This document shows, piece after piece, positions 1 to 7,611 of a stretch of 64,000 bases of DNA. Both the position numbers and the translations under genes were made by a program. Source of the DNA: CAG-390 sp045531455 (GTDB lineage Bacteria; Bacillota; Clostridia; Oscillospirales; CAG-272); the NCBI GenBank assembly GCA_045531455.1, contig JAZSEA010000075.1:62001-126000 (forward strand), written 5' to 3'. The notes below the pieces were generated by a model. It did not search any database. It saw only the letters and a list, made by a program, of their open reading frames with translations, and was not told the origin of the DNA. Every line of letters starts with the position of its first letter. The stretch's first letter is position 1.

Positions 1-897
1 GCGCATAAGATCGTCATGCTCTGATTTACTCAGAGGAATTTCAAGGATATCCTCAATACCGTTACTTCCGATTACACATGGAACTCCAAGGCAAATATCA
101 TTGATTCCATATTGGCCTGTCAGTAAAGCAGAAACTGGAAGTATCGCGTGCTCGTCTCTTACTATTGCACGAACAATTCTTTTTACAGATTCCGCGATCG
201 CATAATAAGTTGCCCCCTTTGCTTCAATAATACCGTATGCCGCATCTCTGATCGCCTCAAAAATTTCTCCGAAACGAATAGTGGAATACTCCTTTGCGAC
301 TTCATTGCAATATGATGAAATATCGATACCCGACACGTTTGCACTACTCCATACGGGAAGCTCGCTATCGCCGTGTTCGCCTATAACAAAAGTATGAATG
401 TTTCTCGGATCTACCTTTAATTCGTCGCCCATCGCTTGCTTCAACCTCGCGGTATCGAGAACTGTACCCGAACCCAATATTTTTGATGGATTCAAATCAG
501 ATAAACTTATGGTTACTTTCGTCAGGACGTCAACGGGGTTAGTCACAACAAGAATTATACCATCAAAGCCTACTGAGTTGATATTATTGATTATTTCTGC
601 AAACACTTTAGTATTTCGTTGTACAAGGTCAATTCTTGTTTCACCGGGTTTTTGCGAGACTCCGGCTGTGATTATTACAATTCCGCAATCTGAAATATCC
701 TTGTATTCTCCTGCATATACGGAAACAGGCGAGTTGAACGGAACGCCGTGTGAAATATCTTCAGCTTCTCCTTGTGCTCTTTTTTTATCAATATCGATCA
801 AAACTATCTCAGTAAACATCTCGGATAGCATCAGGCTGTATGCTGTTGTTGCGCCTACGTTTCCGCAACCTATAATTGCGCATTTTTTATTATTCAT
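1..897 (-). CDS. ldh: L-lactate dehydrogenase, 3' end cut by window edge
   Basis: Reduces pyruvate to L-lactate with NADH in the cytoplasm, regenerating NAD+ in fermentation. Reading the minus strand from the ATG at 897 gives 299 codons open to the window edge, so the C-terminus is missing. The N-terminus carries the Rossmann motif GCGNVGATTAYS. The loop ITAGVSQKPGETR has Gln where malate dehydrogenases have Arg, and the active-site motif GEHGDSE holds the catalytic His; both point to lactate rather than malate dehydrogenase. A GAGG ribosome site lies 7 bases before the ATG. It follows glpK on the same strand, separated by an 84-base gap with a strong hairpin. The family call is firm. Confidence 0.93.
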   Translation of the reverse strand, partial: MNNKKCAIIGCGNVGATTAYSLMLSEMFTEIVLIDIDKKRAQGEAEDISHGVPFNSPVSVYAGEYKDISDCGIVIITAGVSQKPGETRIDLVQRNTKVFAEIINNINSVGFDGIILVVTNPVDVLTKVTISLSDLNPSKILGSGTVLDTARLKQAMGDELKVDPRNIHTFVIGEHGDSELPVWSSANVSGIDISSYCNEVAKEYSTIRFGEIFEAIRDAAYGIIEAKGATYYAIAESVKRIVRAIVRDEHAILPVSALLTGQYGINDICLGVPCVIGSNGIEDILEIPLSKSEHDDLMR

Positions 898-907
898 ATT
901 TTTACCT

Positions 908-948
908 CAAATAATAATGCTGAGCAGTTCGCTCAGCATTATTATTTG
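908..948 (-). promoter_or_regulatory. 18-bp perfect hairpin abutting the ldh ribosome site
   Basis: A perfect 18-bp inverted repeat (arms 908-925 and 931-948) with a 5-base loop lies between glpK and ldh. Reading along the minus strand, the last stem base is the first G of the GAGG ribosome site of ldh. No T-tract follows, so it is not a textbook terminator. It could be a terminator for glpK, an RNA-stability or processing hairpin, or a structure that limits ribosome access to ldh. Confidence 0.7.
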
Positions 949-981
949 AAACATTAAGATTATAATGAATATAAAATATTG

Positions 982-2475
982 TTAATTGTCGATCCACTTG
1001 CAAGATCTTTCAACTGCTCTTTGCCAGTTTTTGATATTTGCATTGCGTTCATTATCCGACATATCGGGTTCAACGATCCTGTCAATTGCGCGATTTGCCT
1101 TGATCTGATCGAAATCGGAAATCTCACCAACTGCTAGTCCTGCCAGATATGCGGCTCCAAGAGCTGTGGTTTCAATGCAGGTAGGTCGAAGAACCTTTTT
1201 GCCAAGAATATCTGCTTGGATCTTTAACAGAAGAGTATTAGCCGATGCACCGCCGTCAACATTTAGAGCTTCGAAGTTAATGCCTGCTTCATTTTGCATC
1301 AAAGAGAGTACGTCATAAGTTTGGAATGCCATAGAATCAAGAACTGCGCGGACAAAGTGAGCTTTCGTTGTACCTCTAGTAAGACCCGAAATCGATCCTC
1401 TTGCGTAAGGATCCCAATACGGGGCTCCAAGACCTACGAATGCAGGCACGAAATATACGCCTCCGCTGTTTGGAACGCTTGCGGCAATCTCTTCTGTTTG
1501 GGAAGCATAATTAATAAGTCCGAGTCCGTCTCTGAGCCATTGTACTGCTGCTCCGCAAACGAACACAGAACCCTCCAAAGCGTAATAGACTTTGTTGCCA
1601 ATGCCCCATGCTATCGTTGTAACAAGACCGTTTCTGGAGAATACGGGGCGTTCACCTGTATTCATAAGCAGGAATCCGCCGGTCCCGTAAGTGTTTTTTG
1701 CCTCACCGGGATTGAAACAGCATTGGCCGAAGAGCGCAGCTTGTTGATCTCCCGCAACACCTGCAACGGGAATCTTTCCACCAAAGAGCGAAGGATCTGT
1801 GTATCCGAATAAGCCTGAAGAAGGACGTACTTCAGGTAACAGCTCGCGGGGAATATCAAACATTTTAAGGAGCGCATCATCCCATTCAAGGGTATTGATG
1901 TTGAAGAGCATCGTTCTTGATGCGTTCGAGTAGTCAGTAGCGTGAACCTTCTTTCCTGTGAGATTATAGATCAGCCAGGAATCGATAGTACCAAAGCAGA
2001 GTTCTCCGCGCTTTGCTCTTTCTCTTGCGCCCGTTACGTTATCAAGGATCCATTTGATCTTGGTGGCAGAGAAGTAGGGATCGAGAACAAGACCGGTCTT
2101 TTCTCTGATCATATCTACAAGCCCGAATTTTGCAAGCTCTTCGCAATATGAAGCTGTTCTTCTGCATTGCCATACGATAGCATTGTATATAGGTCTTCCG
2201 GTTGCTCTGTCCCAGATAACAGTGGTTTCTCTCTGGTTTGTGATACCTATAGCGGCAATATCCTTGTATGTAAGACCCGCGTCGGCGACAGCCTTGACAG
2301 CAACCGCAATCTGACTTTCCCAGATATCATCAGGGTTGTGTTCAACATACCCCTCTTTCGGAAATATCTGTGGAAATTCGGATTGAGATATAGATACTAT
2401 TTCACCCGTCAATGAAAAAACTATTGCACGTGAACTTGTTGTTCCCGCATCAAGTGCCAATAAATATTTTGCCAT
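982..2475 (-). CDS. glpK: Glycerol kinase
   Basis: Phosphorylates glycerol to sn-glycerol 3-phosphate with ATP, for glycerol catabolism and phospholipid supply. It is 497 residues, the usual length for the family. The N-terminal FGGY-kinase phosphate motif DAGTTSSRAIVF is at residues 9-20, and the C-terminal half has the ATP-site segment with NVDGGAS. The ATG is preceded by GGAG. It has its own promoter (2526-2554), whose -35 box lies in the loop of the upstream gene's terminator. No glycerol facilitator or glycerol-3-phosphate dehydrogenase is visible nearby. The downstream neighbour is lactate dehydrogenase, which fits a fermentative carbon-use locus. Confidence 0.96.
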   Translation of the reverse strand: MAKYLLALDAGTTSSRAIVFSLTGEIVSISQSEFPQIFPKEGYVEHNPDDIWESQIAVAVKAVADAGLTYKDIAAIGITNQRETTVIWDRATGRPIYNAIVWQCRRTASYCEELAKFGLVDMIREKTGLVLDPYFSATKIKWILDNVTGARERAKRGELCFGTIDSWLIYNLTGKKVHATDYSNASRTMLFNINTLEWDDALLKMFDIPRELLPEVRPSSGLFGYTDPSLFGGKIPVAGVAGDQQAALFGQCCFNPGEAKNTYGTGGFLLMNTGERPVFSRNGLVTTIAWGIGNKVYYALEGSVFVCGAAVQWLRDGLGLINYASQTEEIAASVPNSGGVYFVPAFVGLGAPYWDPYARGSISGLTRGTTKAHFVRAVLDSMAFQTYDVLSLMQNEAGINFEALNVDGGASANTLLLKIQADILGKKVLRPTCIETTALGAAYLAGLAVGEISDFDQIKANRAIDRIVEPDMSDNERNANIKNWQRAVERSCKWIDN

Positions 2476-2525
2476 ATTAGCTCCGTTTCTGCCGAAACAA
2501 TTTCTCGGCTAGATGTAATAAATAT

Positions 2526-2554
2526 ATTGTACCAAAAAAACTCTTCACCGTCAA
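2526..2554 (-). promoter_or_regulatory. Promoter of glpK
   Basis: On the minus strand, TTGACG (2549-2554) and TACAAT (2526-2531) are separated by exactly 17 bases. They sit about 50 bases upstream of the glpK ATG. The -35 box occupies the end of one stem arm and the loop of the terminator at 2541-2565, so the two signals share DNA. Confidence 0.7.
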
Positions 2555-2565
2555 GCGGTGAAGAG
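2541..2565 (-). terminator. Rho-independent terminator after the 252-residue gene
   Basis: A perfect 10-bp stem (2541-2550 with 2556-2565) and a 5-base loop are followed on the minus strand by seven T residues. It lies 22 bases past the stop of the gene at 2588-3346. Confidence 0.9.
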
Positions 2566-2587
2566 AAAAAACATATATACAATTATA

Positions 2588-3346
2588 TTAATTTTCAAAT
2601 TTTATATTGTTTAAGGCATTCATCGCTTCGCAAACTGCGTTATAAGCACTGTTAGGATGAATGATTCTTTTATCATAATCAAAGCCAAGCGCTTCTGAGG
2701 TGTTGATGATCAGTTTGTTAATTATTGATATTATCCTTGTGCAGTTTCTTGCAAAGCCCAGTAATCTTGAGGAATATCTTTCACACTCGCTCGCCGATGC
2801 ATGTGCTTGCAAAGAGATAGCACGGCAATCAAGAACGTCCTGCACGTTTTTGTTTAACATTGCAGCATAAACAGCAAGCTTTGATTCTTTGTAAACTTCT
2901 GTGAATGAAGCAGAACAAGCGCGAATCTGCGCCGCAGTTTCACTAATCGTCATCAGATGTTCGGTGATGATACTTTGCGAATTACGCATGAATTCGAGTA
3001 TATTTGAGTAACTATGTTTGATAAATCCGATCTCTTCCTCGTTGTAGGAAAATACAAAATCACGCAAAACACCTTTTGAGCTCCAATTGTCCGCAAGCAC
3101 GCGTAATTGCTTTTCAAGCGTTTCTTTCATTTCGGACGATGACTGAGTTGCGGTTTGCGCTTCCGATGATATCTGTACATAGTTCAGCTCAATGTCAGCA
3201 AGTCTGCGGCATAGATCGCTATCCGAACGTATATATCGCATATAATCATCGATAATACCGAGAGAAGCCTCATCGAGCGGTATCAGGCAAATATTCTCGC
3301 TGACCAATCTATGGGATATAATTCGTATTGTTTCCTCTGAGATCAT
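2588..3346 (-). CDS. Hypothetical helical protein, 252 residues
   Basis: I do not recognise this protein. It is predicted soluble: there is no signal peptide or membrane segment. Most of it looks alpha-helical, with long runs of charged and small residues between about 45 and 215 that could form coiled coils or a helical bundle. It has several Cys (near residues 21, 46, 154, 183, 198, 212) but no CxxC pairs. The ATG has a GGAG site 7 bases upstream. The gene follows khpA, with a strong hairpin between them, and ends at a good terminator, so it is probably read by run-through from the ffh operon. Such a position is normally held by rimM-trmD. No function can be assigned. Confidence 0.72.
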   Translation of the reverse strand: MISEETIRIISHRLVSENICLIPLDEASLGIIDDYMRYIRSDSDLCRRLADIELNYVQISSEAQTATQSSSEMKETLEKQLRVLADNWSSKGVLRDFVFSYNEEEIGFIKHSYSNILEFMRNSQSIITEHLMTISETAAQIRACSASFTEVYKESKLAVYAAMLNKNVQDVLDCRAISLQAHASASECERYSSRLLGFARNCTRIISIINKLIINTSEALGFDYDKRIIHPNSAYNAVCEAMNALNNIKFEN

Positions 3347-3364
3347 GTCAATTCTCCGTATTTA

Positions 3365-3403
3365 AAATTTGAGGCTGAAGCCAAGGGCTGCAGCCTCAAA
3401 TTT
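3365..3403 (-). promoter_or_regulatory. 13-bp hairpin between khpA and the next gene
   Basis: A perfect 13-bp inverted repeat (3365-3377 with 3391-3403) follows khpA on the minus strand, preceded by a small GCGGC/GCCGC hairpin (3404-3416). The second arm ends 5-6 bases before the GGAG site of the 252-residue gene. It resembles a terminator without a clear U-tract, so partial read-through (attenuation) is likely. Confidence 0.6.
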
Positions 3404-3416
3404 GCGGCATAGCCGC

Positions 3417-3650
3417 TTATCTGATATCAACGGTTACTTTCTTGCCGGTGGAGGCAGAGGCAGCCTTGACAACGGTTCTGATCGCTTTTGCGATCTTACC
3501 GCCGCGGCCGATAACCATACCCATTTCGTCGGGAGCAACGCTGAGAGTAAACTCAATGTTGTTTCCGTTTTCGTTTCGTACGACCTTAACCTCGTCGGGA
3601 GTGTCAACGATCGCACTGACGATGTCTACAAGAAGCTTTTCGAGATCCAT
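3417..3650 (-). CDS. khpA: KhpA-type KH-domain RNA-binding protein
   Basis: Small single-KH-domain RNA-binding protein, 77 residues, of the YlqC/KhpA family. In other Bacillota it partners with KhpB and binds many transcripts, affecting cell division and envelope growth. The KH signature GMVIGRGGKIAKAIRT (with the GxxG loop) is at residues 43-58. It lies 14 bases after rpsP in the conserved ffh-rpsP-khpA order. It is a full-length family member with nothing unusual. Confidence 0.93.
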   Translation of the reverse strand: MDLEKLLVDIVSAIVDTPDEVKVVRNENGNNIEFTLSVAPDEMGMVIGRGGKIAKAIRTVVKAASASTGKKVTVDIR

Positions 3651-3664
3651 CTTGCACCACTTAA

Positions 3665-3904
3665 TTACTCGGTGATGCCGGCCTTCTTCAAGAGAGCCTT
3701 AACGGTATCGGTGGGCTGAACACCCTTTGCGAGCCAGTCCTTAGCCTTGTCAGCGTCGATCTTGATCTCAGAATTTCCGAGGGGGTTGTAGTAGCCGATC
3801 TCATCGATGAAGCGACCGCCTCTGGGGCTGCGCTCGTCAGCAACGATTACACGATAGAAGGGCTGCTTCTTTGCGCCCGCTCTGCGAAGTCTCATTTTTA
3901 CCAT
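3665..3904 (-). CDS. rpsP: 30S ribosomal protein S16
   Basis: Small-subunit ribosomal protein bS16, which binds 16S rRNA and helps 30S assembly. At 79 residues it is typical for Bacillota. It starts MVKMRLRRAGAKKQPFYRVI and has the conserved DERSPRGGRFIDEIGYYNP segment. It sits 52 bases after ffh and 14 before khpA in the same operon. Codon use is of the highly expressed type. Confidence 0.98.
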   Translation of the reverse strand: MVKMRLRRAGAKKQPFYRVIVADERSPRGGRFIDEIGYYNPLGNSEIKIDADKAKDWLAKGVQPTDTVKALLKKAGITE

Positions 3905-3956
3905 TTTTGTTTTTCTCCTTTTTTATGTGAAAAAATTATTTTTTATATGAATCCCA

Positions 3957-5288
3957 TCAGAAGGGGAATTTCATTCGTTTACCGCGGCGTTTGCCGCCCA
4001 TCGATGTGAATTGCTTCATCATCTTTTTGACCTGCTCAAACTGCTTGAGCAGTCTGTTTACCTCTTCTACGGAGGTGCCGCTTCCGGCGGCAATTCTGCG
4101 CTTACGGGATGAATTGAGGATATCGGGCTTTGCTCGTTCTCTTGGAGTCATCGACTTGATTATCGCTTCGACTCGTCCCATTGCCTTTTCGTCGATCTGA
4201 GCATCCTTGAGAGCGGAAGCGTTGACGCCGGGCATCATACCGAGCAACTGCTCCATACTTCCCATATTTCTAATCTGCTCGAACTGTTCGAGATAATCAT
4301 CAAGAGTGAAGGTCTGCTCGCGCATCTTTTTCTCAAGCTCTGCGGCTTTCTTATCGTCATAAGCAGCCTCGGCTTTTTCAATAAGAGAGAGAACATCGCC
4401 CATACCGAGTATTCGGCTTGCCATACGGTCGGGGTGGAAGGGCTCGATCGCATCTATCTTTTCGCCGACACCGATGAACTTAATGGGCTTGCCTGTTACG
4501 TATCTGACAGAAAGAGCCGCGCCGCCTCGGGTATCGCCGTCAAGCTTTGTAAGAATAACGCCTGTTATATCGAGAAGATTGTTGAAATGCTCTGCAACGT
4601 TGACAGAGTCCTGACCGATCATAGCGTCTATTGTGAGAAGTATTTCGGTAGGCTCTACCGATTCCTTGATCGAACGAAGTTCTTCCATAAGAACCTCGTC
4701 GATATGGAGACGACCTGCGGTATCGATAAAAACCATATCGCAGAAATTGTCTTTCGCGTACTTCAAGCCTTCTTCGGCTATCTTTACGGGAGATACGTCG
4801 GTTCCCATTGTAAATACCGGGACACCGATCTGTTCGCCGAGGATTTGGAGCTGCTTGATAGCCGCGGGACGATAAATATCGCACGCTACAAGAAGGGGAC
4901 GCTTGCCCTGCTTTTTGTACATAGCGGCAAGCTTTGCCGCGTGAGTGGTTTTACCTGCACCCTGGAGACCGCACATCATAATGACGGTGGGAGGTGCGGG
5001 CGAGATTGTAAGCTTTGCCTGAGAGCCGCCCATTATTGCGGTCAACTCTTCGTTAACGATCTTTACTATCTGTTGCGCGGGGACAAGAGATTCAAGGACT
5101 TCGGCGCCGACAGCGCGTTCGGTTACCTGTTTAACAAATTCACGTACAACTTTAAAGTTGACATCGGCTTCAAGAAGGGCGAGCTTAATTTCGCGCATTC
5201 CAGCCTTGACGTCCGCTTCGGTAAGCTTACCCTTATTACGGAAGTGCTTGAAGGCGGCTGAAAGCTTGTCGCTTAAGCTTTGAAACAT
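3957..5288 (-). CDS. ffh: Signal recognition particle GTPase Ffh
   Basis: SRP54 homolog that binds signal sequences on ribosomes and, with 4.5S RNA and FtsY, delivers membrane proteins to the translocon. It has 443 residues in NG and M domains. G1 is GLQGAGKTTHAAKLA (about 108-122), G3 is DTAGR (about 190) and G4 is TKLD (about 248). The Met-rich M domain (about 330-440) ends in a basic tail, KRRGKRMKFPF. The ATG has a GGAGG site. It is preceded by ylxM with a 21-base gap, the usual arrangement, since YlxM stimulates SRP GTPase activity in some species. The 4.5S RNA is not in this window. Confidence 0.98.
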   Translation of the reverse strand: MFQSLSDKLSAAFKHFRNKGKLTEADVKAGMREIKLALLEADVNFKVVREFVKQVTERAVGAEVLESLVPAQQIVKIVNEELTAIMGGSQAKLTISPAPPTVIMMCGLQGAGKTTHAAKLAAMYKKQGKRPLLVACDIYRPAAIKQLQILGEQIGVPVFTMGTDVSPVKIAEEGLKYAKDNFCDMVFIDTAGRLHIDEVLMEELRSIKESVEPTEILLTIDAMIGQDSVNVAEHFNNLLDITGVILTKLDGDTRGGAALSVRYVTGKPIKFIGVGEKIDAIEPFHPDRMASRILGMGDVLSLIEKAEAAYDDKKAAELEKKMREQTFTLDDYLEQFEQIRNMGSMEQLLGMMPGVNASALKDAQIDEKAMGRVEAIIKSMTPRERAKPDILNSSRKRRIAAGSGTSVEEVNRLLKQFEQVKKMMKQFTSMGGKRRGKRMKFPF

Positions 5289-5309
5289 AAAATTGCCTCC
5301 TGTCGATGT

Positions 5310-5651
5310 TTAATTTTCGATGATCTGCCTGATCTCGGAGAGCAGAGCGAGAAGTGAAGAATCCTTGTCATCTGCGTTGCTCTTTATGATCAGTTCGGCG
5401 TTATCCGTGCATTCGCAAAGATTACGGAACTTTTTAGCCATCTGAAGCTTATCCTCGAACATCAGCAGCTCATCACCCGCTTTTTTAATAAGGTCGCGGG
5501 CCCCTTGCCGTGTTATTCCGAGAGCATCTGCGATCTCGGAAAGAGACATATCCTCGTTGTAATACATATCAAGAACCGTACGGCGTCGGTCATTAAGCAA
5601 TTCACCGTAAAAATCGAGAAGGTAACCTATTTCAAGTGATTTCTGAAACAT
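5310..5651 (-). CDS. ylxM: YlxM/p13-like helix-turn-helix protein
   Basis: Member of the YlxM family (UPF0122), almost always encoded just upstream of ffh and thought to modulate SRP assembly or GTPase activity. At 113 residues it is typical. It has a sigma-70 region-4-like helix-turn-helix, with SLSEIADALGITRQGARDLI at residues 36-55. The ATG is preceded by GGAGG and the gene heads the ylxM-ffh-rpsP-khpA operon from the promoter at 5693-5721. A short hairpin (5672-5690) lies in its leader. Confidence 0.93.
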   Translation of the reverse strand: MFQKSLEIGYLLDFYGELLNDRRRTVLDMYYNEDMSLSEIADALGITRQGARDLIKKAGDELLMFEDKLQMAKKFRNLCECTDNAELIIKSNADDKDSSLLALLSEIRQIIEN

Positions 5652-5692
5652 TAATTGCCTCCGGAAAAGGTGTAAAGTAAAATGCTTTACAG

Positions 5693-5721
5693 ATTATATC
5701 ACAAGTCGTCTCTTTTGTCAA
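5693..5721 (-). promoter_or_regulatory. Promoter of the ylxM-ffh-rpsP-khpA operon
   Basis: Minus-strand TTGACA (5716-5721) and TATAAT (5693-5698) with a 17-base spacer: a perfect sigma-A consensus about 42 bases before the ylxM ATG. It is divergent from the promoter at 5805. Confidence 0.9.
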
Positions 5722-5804
5722 TAGGTTTTTGTGAATTTTTGAAAATATTTTTTCGTAAAAATATTTAATCTATATGCTTATATATATAACATTAATAAAT
5801 TTAC

Positions 5805-5833
5805 TTGACAAAACATCAAAATATGGTTATAAT
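5805..5833 (+). promoter_or_regulatory. Consensus promoter heading the plus-strand gene run
   Basis: TTGACA (5805-5810), 17 bases, TATAAT (5828-5833): a perfect sigma-A promoter about 30 bases before the true start at 5865. The TTG of the -35 box happens to open a reading frame in phase with the gene, which would add 20 false residues. Confidence 0.92.
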
Positions 5834-5864
5834 TATAATGCATAACTATATGGAGGTGAAAACT

Positions 5865-6071
5865 ATGACAGTAACTAAGGAGTCAATTATCGGCGATATT
5901 CTTGATCACGATGTTGAGACCGCTCAGTTCTTCCTTGCTATCGGCATGCATTGCCTCGGTTGCCCTTGCTCCCGCGGCGAAAGCATAGAGCAGGCTTGCG
6001 CAGTTCACGGCACCAACGCTGATGAACTTGTAAAGTCTATCAACGATTTCCTTGCAGCAAAGAACAACTGA
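5865..6071 (+). CDS. DUF1858 redox-disulfide domain protein
   Basis: A 68-residue protein of the DUF1858 family (hybrid-cluster-protein-associated redox disulfide domain). The segment GMHCLGCPCSRGESIEQAC at about residues 26-44 has four Cys: a CxxC pair, a third Cys two residues later and one near its end. The family is presumed to do thiol/disulfide or Fe-S chemistry, but its reaction is unknown. The start at 5865 is chosen because GGAGGTG lies 6 bases upstream and the promoter -10 lies just before that. No hybrid cluster protein gene is nearby. It is the first gene of a long co-directional run and is separated from trmK by a hairpin. Confidence 0.9.
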   Translation: MTVTKESIIGDILDHDVETAQFFLAIGMHCLGCPCSRGESIEQACAVHGTNADELVKSINDFLAAKNN

Positions 6072-6077
6072 TCATTT

Positions 6078-6102
6078 GCAGCTGCCGCATAGCGGCAGCT
6101 GC
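6078..6102 (+). promoter_or_regulatory. 11-bp hairpin between the DUF1858 gene and trmK
   Basis: A perfect 11-bp GC-rich stem (6078-6088 with 6092-6102) and a 3-base loop. It begins 7 bases after the stop codon and has no T-tract after it. It probably acts as a partial terminator or a 3'-end stabiliser, giving the small first gene more transcript than those downstream. Confidence 0.65.
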
Positions 6103-6121
6103 TGAAAAGAGTAATTATTCA

Positions 6122-6820
6122 ATGGAAAAATATAAAATTGCAGATTTAAGACTCGAGAAAGCAGTGTCTTTCGGTCGGAAAGGTAAGAGAGCAGCCGACA
6201 TCGGCACGGATCACGCATCTCTCCCAATCTTTCTTGTCGGCAATGGGTTTGCGCCATATGCCGTTGCTTGCGACATAAACAAAGGTCCTCTCAATGCTGC
6301 CAGAAATAACATTGCTCAAGCGGGTCTATCCGACAAAATAAATACTCTGCTTACCGACGGCTTGAAAGGACTCGAAAGCTATTCACCCGAGGACATATAT
6401 ATTCTCGGAATGGGTGGAGAATTAATATCAAGAATAATAGTTGAGTCCGAGCTTTCAAAAAATAATGGAGTACGCTTCATCCTTCAGCCAATGACTCATC
6501 CGAATGATCTCCGTGAAGGGTTGTACAGTAACGGTTTCAACATCATTGATGAGGCACTTGTCCGAGACCGTGACCGTGTGTATCAGATCATTGCCGCGGA
6601 ATATGACGGAATTATTCGCCGCGTATCAGAAGTAGAGCTTTGGCTTGGTACACATAATATTTATCGCGGAGGCGATGAGCTTACTGAACTGGCAAACGTA
6701 TATGCTTCTGCTCTAAAAAAGAAGATCGACGGTTATGCTACCGCCGGAAAGTCGGATCAAAAGACAAATGAACTTTACAATGAATTTATCAAAATCGCGG
6801 AAGGCGGTAAATCGATATGA
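6122..6820 (+). CDS. trmK: tRNA (adenine-22-N1)-methyltransferase TrmK
   Basis: Methylates N1 of A22 in the D-arm of tRNAs, using S-adenosylmethionine. It is a 232-residue member of the TrmK/YqfN family. The SAM-binding segment ADIGTDHASLPIFLV is at about residues 25-39, with ACDINKGPLNAARNN just after. The catalytic-loop region ILGMGGELI is at about 95-103. Its stop overlaps the start of the following Nif3-like gene by 4 bases (ATGA), a pairing that is conserved across Bacillota. Confidence 0.94.
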   Translation: MEKYKIADLRLEKAVSFGRKGKRAADIGTDHASLPIFLVGNGFAPYAVACDINKGPLNAARNNIAQAGLSDKINTLLTDGLKGLESYSPEDIYILGMGGELISRIIVESELSKNNGVRFILQPMTHPNDLREGLYSNGFNIIDEALVRDRDRVYQIIAAEYDGIIRRVSEVELWLGTHNIYRGGDELTELANVYASALKKKIDGYATAGKSDQKTNELYNEFIKIAEGGKSI

Positions 6821-7596
6821 ATCTTCGGGAACTGTATGAAAAACTTGAAAAGATACTTCCACCGCTTTCAATCGAAGGTCTGGACAGCGACGGCATTCAA
6901 CTTATGCCCGATCCTGAAAGAGAAGTAAAACGCGTTCTCGTTGCTCTCGATCCCTACGAAAAGGCTGTGTGTGCGGCAATCGAAGGGAAATACGATCTGC
7001 TTCTTACGCATCATCCTTTGTTCTGGGGCGAGCCTGTTCCAAATACACCGCCCGAGAATTGGTATAACCGTCTTAATAATGCCGGAGTATCTTGCTTTTC
7101 GTTCCATATAAGGCTTGATCTTGCCAAGGGCGGAGTAAATGATATTCTTGCCGAGATTGTAGGGCTTGAGAATGTTATTCCCTTCGACGAGCCCGAAATT
7201 CCCGATTTGGGACGCATCGGCGACCTTCCTAATGCAATGACAGAGGTCGAACTTGCGGCTCACGTAAAGCGGGTTTTAGCCGCAGATAGCGTGACGTATA
7301 CTTTGCTTCCGGATGGAAGAAGGATAAATCGCGTAGCGGTGCTCGGCGGATCAGCCTCGGATGCAATCTCTGCGGCTGCGGAAGCAGGTGCGGATGCTAT
7401 TATAGGCGGTGAGTTCAAGCATCACACCTACGGTTATGCTGCACTTGAAAACAACGGCCGCGGTATCGCTATCATTGAAACGGGTCATTATCATACCGAA
7501 GCACCTGTTTGCCGAAGATTGTCGGAACTTGTTTCAGATCTGATTCCCGACGCCACTGTAGACATCTTACCTTGCAACAATACTTTAGTAATATAA
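6817..7596 (+). CDS. Nif3-like dinuclear metal-centre protein
   Basis: Nif3/YqfO family (DUF34), 259 residues. The family binds two metal ions; some members have GTP cyclohydrolase I type 2-like or metal-chaperone roles, but the cellular function is unsettled. Metal ligands are visible: LLTHHPLFWG (about 63-72), FHIRLDLAKGGVND (about 97-110), and near the C-terminus GEFKHHTYGYA and ETGHYHTEAPV. It lacks the extra PII-like insertion of the longer Bacillus YqfO. It overlaps trmK by 4 bases. Confidence 0.92.
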   Translation: MNLRELYEKLEKILPPLSIEGLDSDGIQLMPDPEREVKRVLVALDPYEKAVCAAIEGKYDLLLTHHPLFWGEPVPNTPPENWYNRLNNAGVSCFSFHIRLDLAKGGVNDILAEIVGLENVIPFDEPEIPDLGRIGDLPNAMTEVELAAHVKRVLAADSVTYTLLPDGRRINRVAVLGGSASDAISAAAEAGADAIIGGEFKHHTYGYAALENNGRGIAIIETGHYHTEAPVCRRLSELVSDLIPDATVDILPCNNTLVI

Positions 7597-7611
7597 TTTG
7601 GAGGAACAATC

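Noticed and set aside
398..949. Plus-strand 183-codon open frame opposite ldh
   Set aside because: It lies fully antisense to a convincing lactate dehydrogenase, has no ribosome site and no recognisable protein features.
4434..5261. 275-codon plus-strand frame opposite ffh
   Set aside because: Antisense shadow of a highly conserved gene; no family features.
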